This document shows positions 11,086 to 20,786 of a DNA stretch of 64,000 bases, one piece after another (the stretch's first letter is position 1; each line of letters starts with the position of its first letter). The notes beneath the pieces are model-generated. The model was not told where the DNA came from. It did no database searches and saw nothing but the letters and a program-made list of their open reading frames with translations. The DNA comes from Pseudorasbora parva (Eukaryota; Chordata; Actinopteri; Cypriniformes; Gobionidae), in contig NC_090178.1 of assembly GCF_024679245.1 (NCBI RefSeq), positions 45,765,072 through 45,829,071 on the forward strand, written 5' to 3'. The translations under genes were made by a program, and so were the position numbers.

Positions 11086-11319
11086 TGTAAATCCCAAACA
11101 GACCACCCGGGAAACAAGGGAGTGACTTCATAAGAAGCATTTCAAGGTCTTGGAGTGGATCTCAAGCCCATAGAAAATGTGATTTTCTGTATTTTTTTTT
11201 TTCATTCTGTCCATCATAGTAGAAGTATACCTATGATGAAAATTACTGGCCTCTCTCATCTTTTTAAGTGGGAGAACTTACACAATTGGTGGCTGACTAA
11301 ATACTTTTTTACCCCACTG

Positions 11320-12027
11320 TTTATGCCTAGTAAAACATTTTTTTTAATGACCAGTGAAATATGATTTTCGAAATGAGAAATATAAGGTGTTGGCTGGGGA
11401 CACACGGCAAGTGTCTCGGCTGGTGGCGTGTCCGTTTTTATTTTGGCTCCCATGTTAACCGGTTAGAGCTTGCACACGGCCTGCGTGACACGTGCGTCTC
11501 ACGTCCAATGGAAACCGCGTGCATGCTGGAAACAGAAGAGACGCCTATTTTTCACTCAACACGCGAGCGTGTTGAAAGCGTTTTCAGGAAAAATAGTATA
11601 GGAAAAGATGTGATTTTGACACAAATACATATTAATAAATTACATTTTCATGTTTGAAAGTCTCTAGGTTAACATAAATGCAGATATAGGCCTAATTGAA
11701 ATTATAAAAATAAAAAAAATTATCGATTTTGAAATATTGCACCTGTCAATACAGAACGAAATATTCAGTAGCCTATTTTGCCATTAATATTATCAATAGG
11801 CTACTGCCGAAGTTGTCTTTGCTGTATCAATAGGCTATATATTTATGTCTAACATGAAGTATAGGACTTCCCTGTACATCAATAGGAGCAGCAGTGCTGC
11901 GTCAGACACGCTTCTGGTTTGCAATAACAGAGAAAATGCCACACAGCTGCCCCACGGCTGACACGCAACAGAAACGCCACACTTGCAATGTGTCTCCGGC
12001 CTAAAAGAATTATCTGACAGCTCTCAC
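11320..12027. other. Copy A intron 2, right part; nothing recognised
   Basis: Intron between the Tc1 element and exon 2. A moderately GC-rich patch at 11390-11590 contains open frames without recognisable features. No repeat termini identified. Confidence 0.35.
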
Positions 12028-12225
12028 CAGTATCTTTGATGATCTCCACGGTAAACACATTCTCTGGCTGTGAACAGCTGAAATCCAGACGCGTGTCACT
12101 TTTGAGCACCACAAAAGACCGGCACACCTTTCTTATACAAACTTTGCACTGTGTGTTGATAACTGCACTGGTATTAATTTGGATGCTTGTTCCTCGTTCA
12201 ACAGCAACGTTGAGCTCTGCACCAC
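12028..12225 (-). CDS. cdcp1: cdcp1-like copy A, exon 2
   Basis: 198 nt, 66 codons, phase 1 at both ends. The acceptor is CATCATTTCAG and the donor GTGAGAGC. It encodes the start of the mature ectodomain: GGAELNVAVERGTSIQIN, then a cysteine cluster C-K-V-C-I-R-K-V-C, and LDFSCSQPENVF. It reads directly on from the signal-peptide exon. It is the first segment after predicted signal cleavage and lies outside the cell. Confidence 0.8.
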
Positions 12226-12496
12226 CTGAAATGATGTAAAGACACACTTTTAAGCAAAGATTTTAGGTTAAAATTCAAGAAAAAAAGTTAAGATGCTGAA
12301 ACGAAAGAAATTTACCATCACTACTTTAACATATTTTTTCTTCACATATTTAGTGAGTATAACAAAATTATTTATAAAAGCACAAAAAATAATAAATAAT
12401 AGATATTTATTATATAATAAGTTGTTATTATAAGATATTAAGTTGTTTACGCTCTTAAAATGTAAGGTTCTTCATTGATATTTATGGGTCATGAAG

Positions 12497-13030
12497 AACC
12501 TTTAAAGTTCTACTGAAGATGACTTGAAAAGCAGAGCATTATTCAATAGTTGACGTAATTTCCACTGAAACAGGAAGACAGGGCAGGACATTTCAAACAT
12601 CTCCTCCCCTTTTTAAAACAGCCAATAGTTTCACAGTTCGGCCAGAGCCATTGAGCTCTGTAAATTTGCAGGTTTCCCCTAATCTTTTCCCTATCACTTT
12701 AAAATATATAATTTTGTGTAGAATTAAAACAGGTCCGATTTGTTTTCTGGTTTGCCCAAATCACATGATCCGCTCTGTGCTATAGTGTTTCTGGAATGGA
12801 GCTGCAGCAGTTCACTCACGTCACGTGGCACTAATGTGAAACTAGATTTAATTTGTCCCGATGGAAAGCATATTTACACTGTCTGATCTTTCCCTGTGTC
12901 CCCTATATGGTGCACTATGCCATTCACCATGTAGAAAATAGTAAATGTGTGAGCAATTTCAGCCAGAGCTTCAGAATCTGTTTATAATGTAGGGGGCAGG
13001 GCTTCAGATTCTAGAGAGCATTTGATTGGA
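12497..13030 (-). mobile_element. Inverted, partial copy of the TTAA MITE (copy 2)
   Basis: It shares long similarity with 3878-4660 in the opposite orientation, for example TTGACGTAATTTCC, CTCCTCCCCTTTTTAAAACA and CTCTAGAATCTGAAGCCC. It begins CTTTAAAGTTCTACTGAAG, a decayed terminus. The other end fades near 13030. It lies in intron 1 of copy A. Confidence 0.6.
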
Positions 13031-13110
13031 CAGAATTGATTTATTTTTAGAATTCAATTTACAAACATTCAGCCATCACAGTCCATGAAGAAAGATTATA
13101 CATCAATAAT

Positions 13111-13111
<1 letters not shown>

Positions 13112-13202
<91 letters not shown>
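13112..13202. repeat. (AT)n microsatellite, about 90 bp
   Basis: An uninterrupted AT dinucleotide run of roughly 45 units in copy A intron 1. It is perfect over its visible length and so probably highly variable between individuals. Confidence 0.95.
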
Positions 13203-13204
<2 letters not shown>

Positions 13205-14078
13205 CATAGCTTTCATGTTATTTTTTAAATATAACATAGCTTTCTTTTATTTATTTATTTATTTTATTTTTTACCAATTTAATAGAATCAAAATATAGGT
13301 CAGTTTCAATTTGGAATAATTTAAAACATGGTCTTGATTTGGAAAATTTTGCTTTATGAATATGGATCTTACCTAATATAATAAAGAGATTTACAATATT
13401 ACAGAAATTTCTATCTTTACAATCCTTCATTTCAAGTGTGATTGTATGTGTTGTTATAGATGCCGTAAAATGTAACTCTTTTCCAGAATGTAATACAAAA
13501 TGAACTATTATAAAAGAGATTAACGATTCTCATGTTCTGTCTTACAAAAACTAAGCAAGTGCAGAGTGATTTCATCAAAATGATTATATTCTAAATACAA
13601 ATTGTATCATTTTTTTTAAGCACACTAGCTTATAGATGACAGTAGGACTACCATATTCATACTAAAAGTCAATAAACTTCCATTTTGATTTCATGGAGAC
13701 TGTCATTGCTATTTTAAAGATTATTTTCTTTTAGATGTGCACCCAAAACAACACTGTAATGAAAGCTGTAATGTTTAGTACAAAAAGAGACTGAAAAATC
13801 AAATGAAATTTGTCATTAGTCAATATAACTCACAACAGTCCAACAAATCCAACACCCTGCTGTTAGTCTTGCTTTCTTAGAAGATTAAGATATGGGAACG
13901 ATTCATGTATTTAGTGAAAAAGCATTAAAAAAATGCAAAATAGACTAACTGACCAATTACACTGTAAAAACTGTAAAAAACTGAACACAAGGGTGAAGAG
14001 GTAAAGATTAACCCCGATGTATGGGCATCGAAATGGATATTACCTGACTGTGAATGTTAGAGTGAGTTTGGCTGTTAC
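13203..14078. other. Copy A intron 1 remainder
   Basis: AT-rich intron DNA between the microsatellite and exon 1. No coding or repeat signal recognised. Confidence 0.4.
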
Positions 14079-14151
14079 CTGTGAGCTCCGAGAATGACGA
14101 CAGGAAAAACCCCAAAAGAAGCGAAAAGCGCGTGATCCGCAAGATTCGCAT
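14079..14151 (-). CDS. cdcp1: cdcp1-like copy A, exon 1 with start codon and signal peptide
   Basis: The ATG at 14151-14149 opens a 24-codon exon ending at the donor GTAACA (phase 1). The peptide has a basic n-region (MRILRITR) followed by a hydrophobic core (FSLLLGFFLSSF) and a small polar end (SELTG). This is a textbook secretory signal peptide. It joins exon 2 in frame to give TGGAELNV. The exon is too short to appear as a long open frame. The fit of position, phase and signal sequence makes it convincing, although no transcript is available to prove it. Confidence 0.78.
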
Positions 14152-14549
14152 GACTTTTTAATATCCAATAAACTCCTTAAAGTGGGCTAAAAATGTAAGC
14201 GTGCGCCATTGACCCCAGACATTCGTTTTCACAGTTCCTCAGAGACAATAGAGCGGCTTCCTGGTTTGCGAAAGATTTCCAGGTTAGTCATCCATGTGAA
14301 TCCCCGTAAAACCTCATCAAGCAGCCTTAAACTACCTCGAGCTCGGGGTGGTCACTTAAAAAACGTGGGCTTGTCTAGTGGATAAAAGCACCTACTAGAA
14401 TTATTTACATAACCTGCTTGTTTACAAACAAAACAAAACAAAATGCACTAGCCCTGCCCAAGCTATAGGCTGCTATATTGTATGTGATAGTGTTAGCCCC
14501 GCCTTTTATCACCTTTCATCAAAACAGGTAAGTGCTGGTCAGTATTCAA
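14152..14549 (-). promoter_or_regulatory. Presumed 5' UTR and proximal promoter of copy A
   Basis: About 400 bp separate the start codon from the inserted gypsy LTR. On the minus strand a TATA-like GATAAAAG followed directly by GGCGGGGC lies at 14513-14496, about 350 nt before the ATG. This is the only promoter-like pair I see. Transcription start and 5' UTR are unproven. The promoter call is inference from position. Confidence 0.3.
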
Positions 14550-14712
14550 TGTCGTGTTGGGTTCTTGATAAAAGCAATAAAGACGCAGCAGCTCGTGTTT
14601 ACATGGCTTAACACTCTTTTATTCACTCCCGAACTCCCCGCTATCTTGATAGGAAGGCTCCCTCTCGCCCCCTAGCGCCCAGGCATGTAACATTATTATA
14701 GATCACACCACA
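14550..14712 (-). repeat. 3' LTR of the gypsy element
   Basis: 163 bp. On the minus strand it carries TATAATAA about 12 nt from its start, and GAATAAAAG further in as a probable polyadenylation signal. It is identical to 19153-19315. It lies about 400 bp upstream of the cdcp1-like copy A start codon and on the same strand. Confidence 0.95.
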
Positions 14713-14723
14713 TCTCCCTTTCT
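14713..14723 (-). promoter_or_regulatory. Polypurine tract of the gypsy element
   Basis: On the minus strand AGAAAGGGAGA immediately precedes the 3' LTR, the expected position of the plus-strand primer for LTR retrotransposons. Confidence 0.8.
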
Positions 14724-15112
14724 GAAAAGCAATAAACTGTGACCTACATCTTTTATCACTATTACATCAAACTCTTAATCTTACATTTACTACACTGTGA
14801 AATATCAGGGATACTATAACCCATTTCTTTACAAAATCTATTTAGCTCTTTCCTTTTCCCCCTAATTTACATAGGTACAAGATTACACTCAAGCTTATGA
14901 ACTCTTTTAGGTTTCTTTTAGGCTAAAAATGAACACACAGTAGCCTCCATAACATTTAACACTCAACAGGATTAAACTTCCCTTAAGACCACTTAAACAA
15001 ACCATTTTGCATTGCCCCACCAATACATTTCACTGTTTCTTTTCTTTTCCTTTTTTTTTTTTTACATTTCACTTTTTTTTTTCCTCTCTTTTCTTTTTTT
15101 TTTTCACATTTC

Positions 15113-18100
15113 TCACAGGTCCAGTCTATCTGGTTTTTTGATAGTTCTGCCAGATCTGGTTCTCACAGCTTGAGGAGAGCACGGATGCTCCTCTGGAGAA
15201 TCCTGACCAGTGTCTGTCAGAGAGTCCTTCAGATTAACCCTTGCAGCATGTTCATGTGATTCACCGGTGTTATCTGCCGACATGGGCACAAGGTGGCGGC
15301 GATTTCGCCTTACGGTACCCTGTGGTCCACTGACCAGGTAAGATCTTGGTGTTTCATGTGCAGATGTCACAGTACCTGTAGATCTTGTATCTGTAATCCA
15401 CACTTGATCTCCTGGTGACAGATCAGAGAGGTTTCTCACTCTGTGTTTGCGGTCATAATTGCTTGAGTCCATCCACCTCTTCTCTCTTTCCTTACGCTGC
15501 AGCGACTGAAGGTCTGGGATAGCTGGATCCAACACCGCCGGAAGAACTGGCACTGTTGTGCGCAGGCGGCGCCCCATGAGCAGCTGGGCCGGACTAAAGC
15601 CATTGCTCAAAGGAGTGTTCCTGTAGGCCAACAGCGCACGGTAGGGGTCAGTTGCTTTCTTAAGCAAGTTTTTGATGGTTTGGACGGCACGCTCGGCCTC
15701 CCCATTGCTTTGAGGGTATCTTGGGCTGCTTGTTACATGCTCAAACTCATACTCGGTGGCGAAAGCTGTCATGTGAGCCCCTGCAAACTGAGGCCCGTTG
15801 TCCGTGACTAGAATCTCTGGTATGCCGTGTCTGGAGAAAATTGACTTGAGGTGTTTTACCACATCCACACTTCTTGTCGGGCTCAGCTGGGCCACCTCCA
15901 CATACCTGGAAAAATAGTCCACAACGAGCAAGTAGTCTTTGTTTTTCAGTGTAAACAAATCAGCCCCAAGCTTCTGCCATGGCCTATCAGGTAGCTTGGA
16001 AGGCATAAGAGGCTCAGTCCTATTGGCACGTTCTTTAATGCACACAGTGCACTTCAACACCAGCTCGCTTATCTGGCTACTTAGCCCCGGCCACCACACG
16101 GATTGTTTGGCTCGTTCGCGGCATTTAACTATTCCCTGGTGCCCTTCATGAATTTTCTCTAGCACTCCATTTCTCATTACCGATGGGATAACTAGCCTAG
16201 TACCCCGCAATAATAGGCCATTGTGAGTGCTGAGCACAGCCCTTTCGGTCCAGTAAGGTTTTACCATCGTGTCAAGTCTACTGCGATCAGGCCAGCCTTC
16301 GATGCAGTATTTCATCACTTCGGCACACACGCTGTCCGCACTTAGGTGTTTCCGCAGTTCGGATAAGTAGGTCTCACTTGCTGGTAAGTTTGCAAATACA
16401 GAGTCCACATAAATGTTGGTTTCCTCCAACAAGCCATCTCCGTCGGTCTCACCACTCTTCAGCGGTGCCCGCGACAGTGTGTCTGCTGTTGTGAGGCTTT
16501 TCCCTGGGACATGTGTGATTGTGTACCTGTACCTCATGAGTCTCATCCTGAATCTTTGTATTCTAGGTGGGAGGGAATCCAGCGCTTGTCCACCCAGCAA
16601 GCTCACGAGGGGTTTGTGGTCTGTCTCAAGCTCAAAATGGAGACCAGTGATGAAGTCGCTGAAACGTTCACATGCCCAGGTCAGGGCCAGTGCTTCTTTC
16701 TCCACTTGAGCATAGCGCTGCTCTGTGCTTGTGAGCGCCCTGGACGCATATGCCACCGGCGCCCAGGTTTCCTGGCATTTCTGCAGGAGTACACTGCCTA
16801 GCCCATATGCCGAAGCATCAGCTGATATTTTCAGTTCTTTGTTTGGGTCATACAACTGCAGGACCGGCGTGGACACTAACTCTTGTTTAAGGCTGGTGAA
16901 CGCTCTCTGCTGCTCAGGCCCCCAATACCACAGGTTTTTCTTTGAAAGCAGGTCTCTGAGAGCTTTATCTTTTTCCGCTAAATTGGGCACGAACTTGCCA
17001 AGTTGATTTACCATGCCCAGAAAGCTCCTGAGCTCACTGATGTTGTGTGGAGGATCCATCTCGCGTACAGCACGGGTCTTCTCTGGATCTGGGCTTATCC
17101 CATCTGCTGAGATGATGTATCCGAGAAATTTCACCTTGGTTTTGCTGAACTCACACTTAGCTGTATTCAGTGTGATGCCAGCCGCCTGTGCCCTCTGCAG
17201 AACCACATGCACCCGTGTGTCGTGCTCTGCCTGTGTGGAACCCCATATAAGGACGTCATCCATGTGGCAGACGACTCCTTCTAAGCCTTCTGTCACCTCT
17301 GTCACCATCCGGTTCTGAAAATGTTCTGGAGCTGAAGCTATGCCGAATGGTAGGCGGTTGAAGAAGTAGCGCCCGAATGGGGTGATAAAAGTGGTGTAAT
17401 GGGCACAGTCTCTTGATAATGGGATTTGCCAAAACCCCATATTAGCATCCAGCTTGGTGAATAATTTTGCGCCAGACAGCATACCTAGCGTCTGGTCCAC
17501 AGATGGGAGGATAAATTTTTCCCTGCACACCGCTTCGTTGAGGGGAGAGAGATCTACACAGATCCGGATTTCATCCTTGGATTTCTTTGGTGCCACCACC
17601 ATGCCAGAGCACCACTCTGTCGGCTGTTCGATCCGGCTAATGACTCCTAGCTGCTCCATGCGCTGGAGTTCCTGTTTTACTTTTCCCATTAAGGGCAGTG
17701 GAACACGGCGAGGCACTTTCAAGGACACGGGCCTGGCATCTGGTCTGAGCTTGATTGTGTACTGATGCTGTACTAAACCTAACCCGCCGCACAGCTTTGG
17801 ATATTGCAGTTTTACAGACTCTAAGTCAATGCTCTCTACTCTGGCTACAAGTCTGAGGCTAACTGAGGCAGGTCTACTCAGCAGAGCTGTGTTCAGGTGC
17901 TTCACAACATAGATGTCCTCTGTGGTGCATTTATCCCCACATTTCAGTACTTCTCTGGCTACACCCACTACAGCGAGAGGTACACGGCCTGGCCCAAACA
18001 GTGCTTTGTTGCTTTGAGTTAGCTTGTATGAAGTGCCACTGCATACCTGTCTATACACTTGCTCTGGTATGACAGAAACGTCCGCTCCGGTATCAATCTT

Positions 18101-19063
18101 AAATCTCACATTAGAACGCCTCACTTGTACGTCTACAGTCCATGCCTGATCTCCAGCATCAACAGTTCCCAGGAATATATCGTTGTCTTCTGTGACAGCA
18201 CTCACACTTTTAGTAGATTTGCACACTTTGCCATAATGTCCTCGTTTACCACAATTGTGGCAGTCTGCATTCTTTGCTGGGCACTGGAATTTAGCATGTG
18301 ACTTACCACATTTAGGGCATGACCTATGCTCTGCTCCTAATTGTGTTTCGTGTTTATCTTTGTGCTGTTTCACTGGCTGTCTTTTATTTTTCCAGGCTAG
18401 CTGTTTTGCTTTCTTAGTGTGTACTGCATCCACTGTAGATTTATTGGCATGTGCAGCATCTCCTCTCAGATCCGTTTGTTGCCGTTTAATGTCCTCCGCT
18501 TGTCTTACCATGTTAATGGCCTTTGCCAGATCCAGCCTGCTCTCCATCTGCATTTTCTGTGAAAGCACAGTGTCTCTAATGCCCACTACGATCCTGTCTC
18601 TCAACAGCTCATCGCGCAGTGCCCCATATTCACAATCTTCCGCCAGTGCGTATAAAGCAGTTATGAACGAGTCTGCTGATTCGGACGGCCCCTGAACTCG
18701 CTGGTTAAATTTGGCTCTCTGGTATATCACGTTTTTCTTCGGCACGAAAAAGTTTGTGAAACCGTCTCTGACGGAGCTGTATATCAGTTTCTGTTCCGCG
18801 GTTAATGTTAGCCCTTTTAACACATCATCCGCCTCGTCCCCCATGCAATAAATTAGCGTGTTCACCTGATTAGCGTCTGATGACTTATCCAGATCGCTAG
18901 CCACTCTGAAGCGCTCAAACCGTCTTATCCACTTTTCCCAGTCTTGTGGCTTAGCAAAGTCGAATGATTCTGGCGGATTTATTGAGAACATTGCCGATGC
19001 TTTCGCAGGAAGCTGTGGAGGGTCGTTCTGTTCAGCTTGCTGTCCCCGTTGTGCTTGCGACAT
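15113..19063 (-). CDS. gag-pol polyprotein of the gypsy element (1316 aa)
   Basis: One open frame encodes the whole polyprotein. Visible domains: gag capsid-like region (about 30-200); two zinc knuckles (C-x2-C-x3-H-x4-C at 249-261 and C-x2-C-x4-H-x4-C at 268-281); aspartic protease with DTGAD (324-328); reverse transcriptase (about 460-640) with LDA at 538-540, LPFGIASAPEHF and HMDD at 600-603; RNase H (about 735-850) starting at ISADASAYGLG; integrase with HHCC zinc-binding region (about 970-1010), then LVVDYFSRY, VTDNGPQFAG and PQSNGEAERAV for the D,D-E core. A HMDD box instead of YxDD also occurs in other fish gypsy elements that I know. No stop or frameshift is present, so it could be active. 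No separate env gene is seen. Confidence 0.95.
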   Translation of the reverse strand: MSQAQRGQQAEQNDPPQLPAKASAMFSINPPESFDFAKPQDWEKWIRRFERFRVASDLDKSSDANQVNTLIYCMGDEADDVLKGLTLTAEQKLIYSSVRDGFTNFFVPKKNVIYQRAKFNQRVQGPSESADSFITALYALAEDCEYGALRDELLRDRIVVGIRDTVLSQKMQMESRLDLAKAINMVRQAEDIKRQQTDLRGDAAHANKSTVDAVHTKKAKQLAWKNKRQPVKQHKDKHETQLGAEHRSCPKCGKSHAKFQCPAKNADCHNCGKRGHYGKVCKSTKSVSAVTEDNDIFLGTVDAGDQAWTVDVQVRRSNVRFKIDTGADVSVIPEQVYRQVCSGTSYKLTQSNKALFGPGRVPLAVVGVAREVLKCGDKCTTEDIYVVKHLNTALLSRPASVSLRLVARVESIDLESVKLQYPKLCGGLGLVQHQYTIKLRPDARPVSLKVPRRVPLPLMGKVKQELQRMEQLGVISRIEQPTEWCSGMVVAPKKSKDEIRICVDLSPLNEAVCREKFILPSVDQTLGMLSGAKLFTKLDANMGFWQIPLSRDCAHYTTFITPFGRYFFNRLPFGIASAPEHFQNRMVTEVTEGLEGVVCHMDDVLIWGSTQAEHDTRVHVVLQRAQAAGITLNTAKCEFSKTKVKFLGYIISADGISPDPEKTRAVREMDPPHNISELRSFLGMVNQLGKFVPNLAEKDKALRDLLSKKNLWYWGPEQQRAFTSLKQELVSTPVLQLYDPNKELKISADASAYGLGSVLLQKCQETWAPVAYASRALTSTEQRYAQVEKEALALTWACERFSDFITGLHFELETDHKPLVSLLGGQALDSLPPRIQRFRMRLMRYRYTITHVPGKSLTTADTLSRAPLKSGETDGDGLLEETNIYVDSVFANLPASETYLSELRKHLSADSVCAEVMKYCIEGWPDRSRLDTMVKPYWTERAVLSTHNGLLLRGTRLVIPSVMRNGVLEKIHEGHQGIVKCRERAKQSVWWPGLSSQISELVLKCTVCIKERANRTEPLMPSKLPDRPWQKLGADLFTLKNKDYLLVVDYFSRYVEVAQLSPTRSVDVVKHLKSIFSRHGIPEILVTDNGPQFAGAHMTAFATEYEFEHVTSSPRYPQSNGEAERAVQTIKNLLKKATDPYRALLAYRNTPLSNGFSPAQLLMGRRLRTTVPVLPAVLDPAIPDLQSLQRKEREKRWMDSSNYDRKHRVRNLSDLSPGDQVWITDTRSTGTVTSAHETPRSYLVSGPQGTVRRNRRHLVPMSADNTGESHEHAARVNLKDSLTDTGQDSPEEHPCSPQAVRTRSGRTIKKPDRLDL

Positions 19064-19137
19064 GCTTGCTTTTTTTCCAACTTTTTACACTCCCCCTCTT
19101 CTCATATAATATCCGCTATCCATTCATCTGTTTTGCA

Positions 19138-19152
19138 CCACTTCTGACACCA
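19138..19152 (-). other. Primer-binding site, tRNA-Leu type
   Basis: On the minus strand TGGTGTCAGAAGTGG abuts the 5' LTR directly. It is complementary to the 3' end of a leucine tRNA (acceptor end ...CACTTCTGACACCA), the usual primer for minus-strand synthesis. Confidence 0.85.
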
Positions 19153-19315
19153 TGTCGTGTTGGGTTCTTGATAAAAGCAATAAAGACGCAGCAGCTCGTG
19201 TTTACATGGCTTAACACTCTTTTATTCACTCCCGAACTCCCCGCTATCTTGATAGGAAGGCTCCCTCTCGCCCCCTAGCGCCCAGGCATGTAACATTATT
19301 ATAGATCACACCACA
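19153..19315 (-). repeat. 5' LTR of the gypsy element
   Basis: 163 bp, identical by eye to 14550-14712. It begins TG and ends CA in element orientation and is followed directly by the primer-binding site. Confidence 0.95.
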
Positions 19316-19591
19316 CAAAAGACACTGCGTTTTCCAGAACAATGGGATTTTTTTAAAAAACTTGAATGCATAAAAATGCTAGGCCTTCTTCACATGGAAA
19401 TATCTTAGTCTACTACACATTCAACAAACAAATGTATTATAATTAATCTGAAAAGGCTCATTATTATATTCTTATAATAGCCTACTCTCACAGTTATTTA
19501 GATGTAGGATGATGTAGAATTAAAATTACAATTAATGAGATGAAAGCAAATTCAAGTCTTTTTAGTGTGTTTTTGAGTTGTTGTTTTTGAG

Positions 19592-19641
<50 letters not shown>

Positions 19642-20289
19642 GCTTTTGTACTGAGATAATTTAAAAGAAATAGTTCATCCAAAATGAAAATTCTGTTATC
19701 ATTTAACCTTTAAGCTCCGAAGGCATTTTGAGAGGGGTTTTTCTTTTCTTTTCTTTTCTTTTCTTTTCTTTTCTTTTCTTTTCTTTTCTTTTCTTTTCCT
19801 TTTCTGAGTGACAAAAGTAAAGACTCATAAAGATTGGTATCATATAGAAAACTTTTTACATGTTTATATAAACGTTTTCTTATTACATTTGGGCATTTGT
19901 ATGATGAGAAACTTATGATAAAATTAAAAAAAATAAAAGTGTCCTCAGGGGATTTTTTTTTTTTAATCTGAAATCCAAAATCCCAGGAAGAAAATAAGGA
20001 GGAATAGTATTTTTTGGGTGAAGTTCTTCTAAATGTGTTCTGCATCTGGATACATTTTTTAGTTTTTAGTTTTGTTTTGTGAAAGCATAAAGTAATCAAA
20101 AGTTAAAGCATCTGGAACCAAGCCTTTTACATAGTAGAAAAAAAGAAATGCATAAATTATGAAAACTTTTTTTTTTAATTATGAGCAAATAACTACACTA
20201 TTTCTAAACTCTAAGCATTCAAATGACACATATTTGAACTTGATTTGATCAAGGCAGCAGTTTTGAAAAAAATGTGATTACTAATTATT
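19316..20289. repeat. Intergenic DNA with (GTT)n and (TTTTC)n microsatellites
   Basis: A (GTT)n run spans about 19586-19641, and a (TTTTC)n run about 19740-19800. A short fragment of the common fish MITE word AATAGTTCATCCAAAATG occurs at 19669. The long minus-strand open frames here come from these simple repeats. No gene recognised. Confidence 0.75.
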
Positions 20290-20690
20290 TTGTAGCTAGG
20301 TGGCACCTGTCTGCAGTACACGCCGTTTTATAGAGATTCCCCAAAGACTACTAAGTGCATTGAAGTCTCCACACCATATTTCTTTCTTTGTTCCTTGTCT
20401 CCTAATTATGTTGTTTAAAATGTCTAAGCGTAAAGATTTACAAGGGTTATACAAATTGATTGCTATCAAATTCCCATCTGATTTGTATACTTCAATCATC
20501 ACACATTCTATTTCTACTTAAGTTATTATTCTTTTATATTATATCCCATCCCTTACAAATGTTACACAACCCCCACCTTGATTTCCACCTCTATCAAACC
20601 TGACGGACTCATACCCAGGTAAAATAAAGTCAAGGTGAGGGTGAAGCCATGTTTCTTGAACGCAGACAATATCAGGATTCATTTTAAAAC
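20290..20690 (-). mobile_element. LINE endonuclease-domain fragment
   Basis: Minus-strand translation shows the apurinic-endonuclease signature of non-LTR retrotransposons: MNPDIVCVQETWLHP, then GGCVTFVRDG, IAINLYNPC and CGDFNALSSLWG. Stops and frame changes interrupt it. This is a short internal fragment. It may belong to an L1/Tx1- or Nimb-like clade; I cannot fix the clade. Confidence 0.75.
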
Positions 20691-20734
20691 TTTTTAAATT
20701 TTTAAATTTCGTTGCTTCTATTGCTCTCCCCTTT

Positions 20735-20786
20735 TTTGTAAGTAGCTTTGGATAAAAGCGTCTGCTAAATGATTAAATGTAAATTC
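20735..20786 (+). repeat. L2-type LINE/SINE 3' tail
   Basis: The word GCTTTGGATAAAAGCGTCTG followed by TAAATGTAAA matches the tail of the L2-like LINE at 11050-11085. Only the tail is present here. Confidence 0.7.

Larger units (their letters stand above)
8598..11319 (+). mobile_element. Tc1/mariner-like element, interrupted by a solo LTR and a LINE
   Basis: The terminus CAGTGGGGCAAAAAAGTA follows a TA at 8596, and the right end reads TACTTTTTTACCCCACTG, giving inverted termini of Tc1 type. The transposase reading frame is decayed: stops, indels, a 9-base loss in the WSDE catalytic box region near 9466 compared with the copy at 42979, and a perfect 28-bp tandem duplication near 9312-9367. 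Two later insertions split it (9680-10048 and 10103-11085). It is a dead fossil in intron 2 of copy A. Confidence 0.85.
2444..14151 (-). other. cdcp1: cdcp1-like gene copy A, 5' part (exons 1-5), continues left of window
   Basis: Five minus-strand exons (14151-14079, 12225-12028, 7319-6996, 6907-6554, 2641-2444) join in frame. All introns are phase 1 with GT-AG borders. They give about 382 residues: a signal peptide followed by extracellular, N-glycosylation-rich sequence. The identification rests mainly on the paralogous copy B, whose exon 5 equivalent is about 58% identical and whose tail carries the characteristic CDCP1 tyrosine block. CDCP1 is a type I membrane glycoprotein with CUB-like ectodomains, phosphorylated by Src-family kinases. 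No stop or frameshift interrupts the visible exons, so the copy looks functional. Exons 6-9 should lie left of the window. Confidence 0.82.
14550..19315 (-). mobile_element. Young full-length Ty3/gypsy LTR retrotransposon
   Basis: Two LTRs of 163 bp (14550-14712 and 19153-19315) look identical base for base. In the element's orientation each starts TGTGGTGTGATC and ends ACACGACA. Directly inside the 5' LTR is a primer-binding site matching a leucine tRNA 3' end, and directly inside the 3' LTR a short polypurine tract. A single uninterrupted gag-pol frame fills the interior. Identical LTRs plus an open ORF imply recent insertion. I do not see a clean 4-5 bp target duplication (TTCAA on one side, CAAAA on the other). 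Confidence 0.95.

Noticed and set aside
15939..18695. Several plus-strand open frames of 70-146 codons
   Set aside because: They are antisense shadows of the gypsy gag-pol gene.
19494..20099. Minus-strand frames with poly-T and KKRKE repeats
   Set aside because: They come from the (GTT)n and (TTTTC)n microsatellites.
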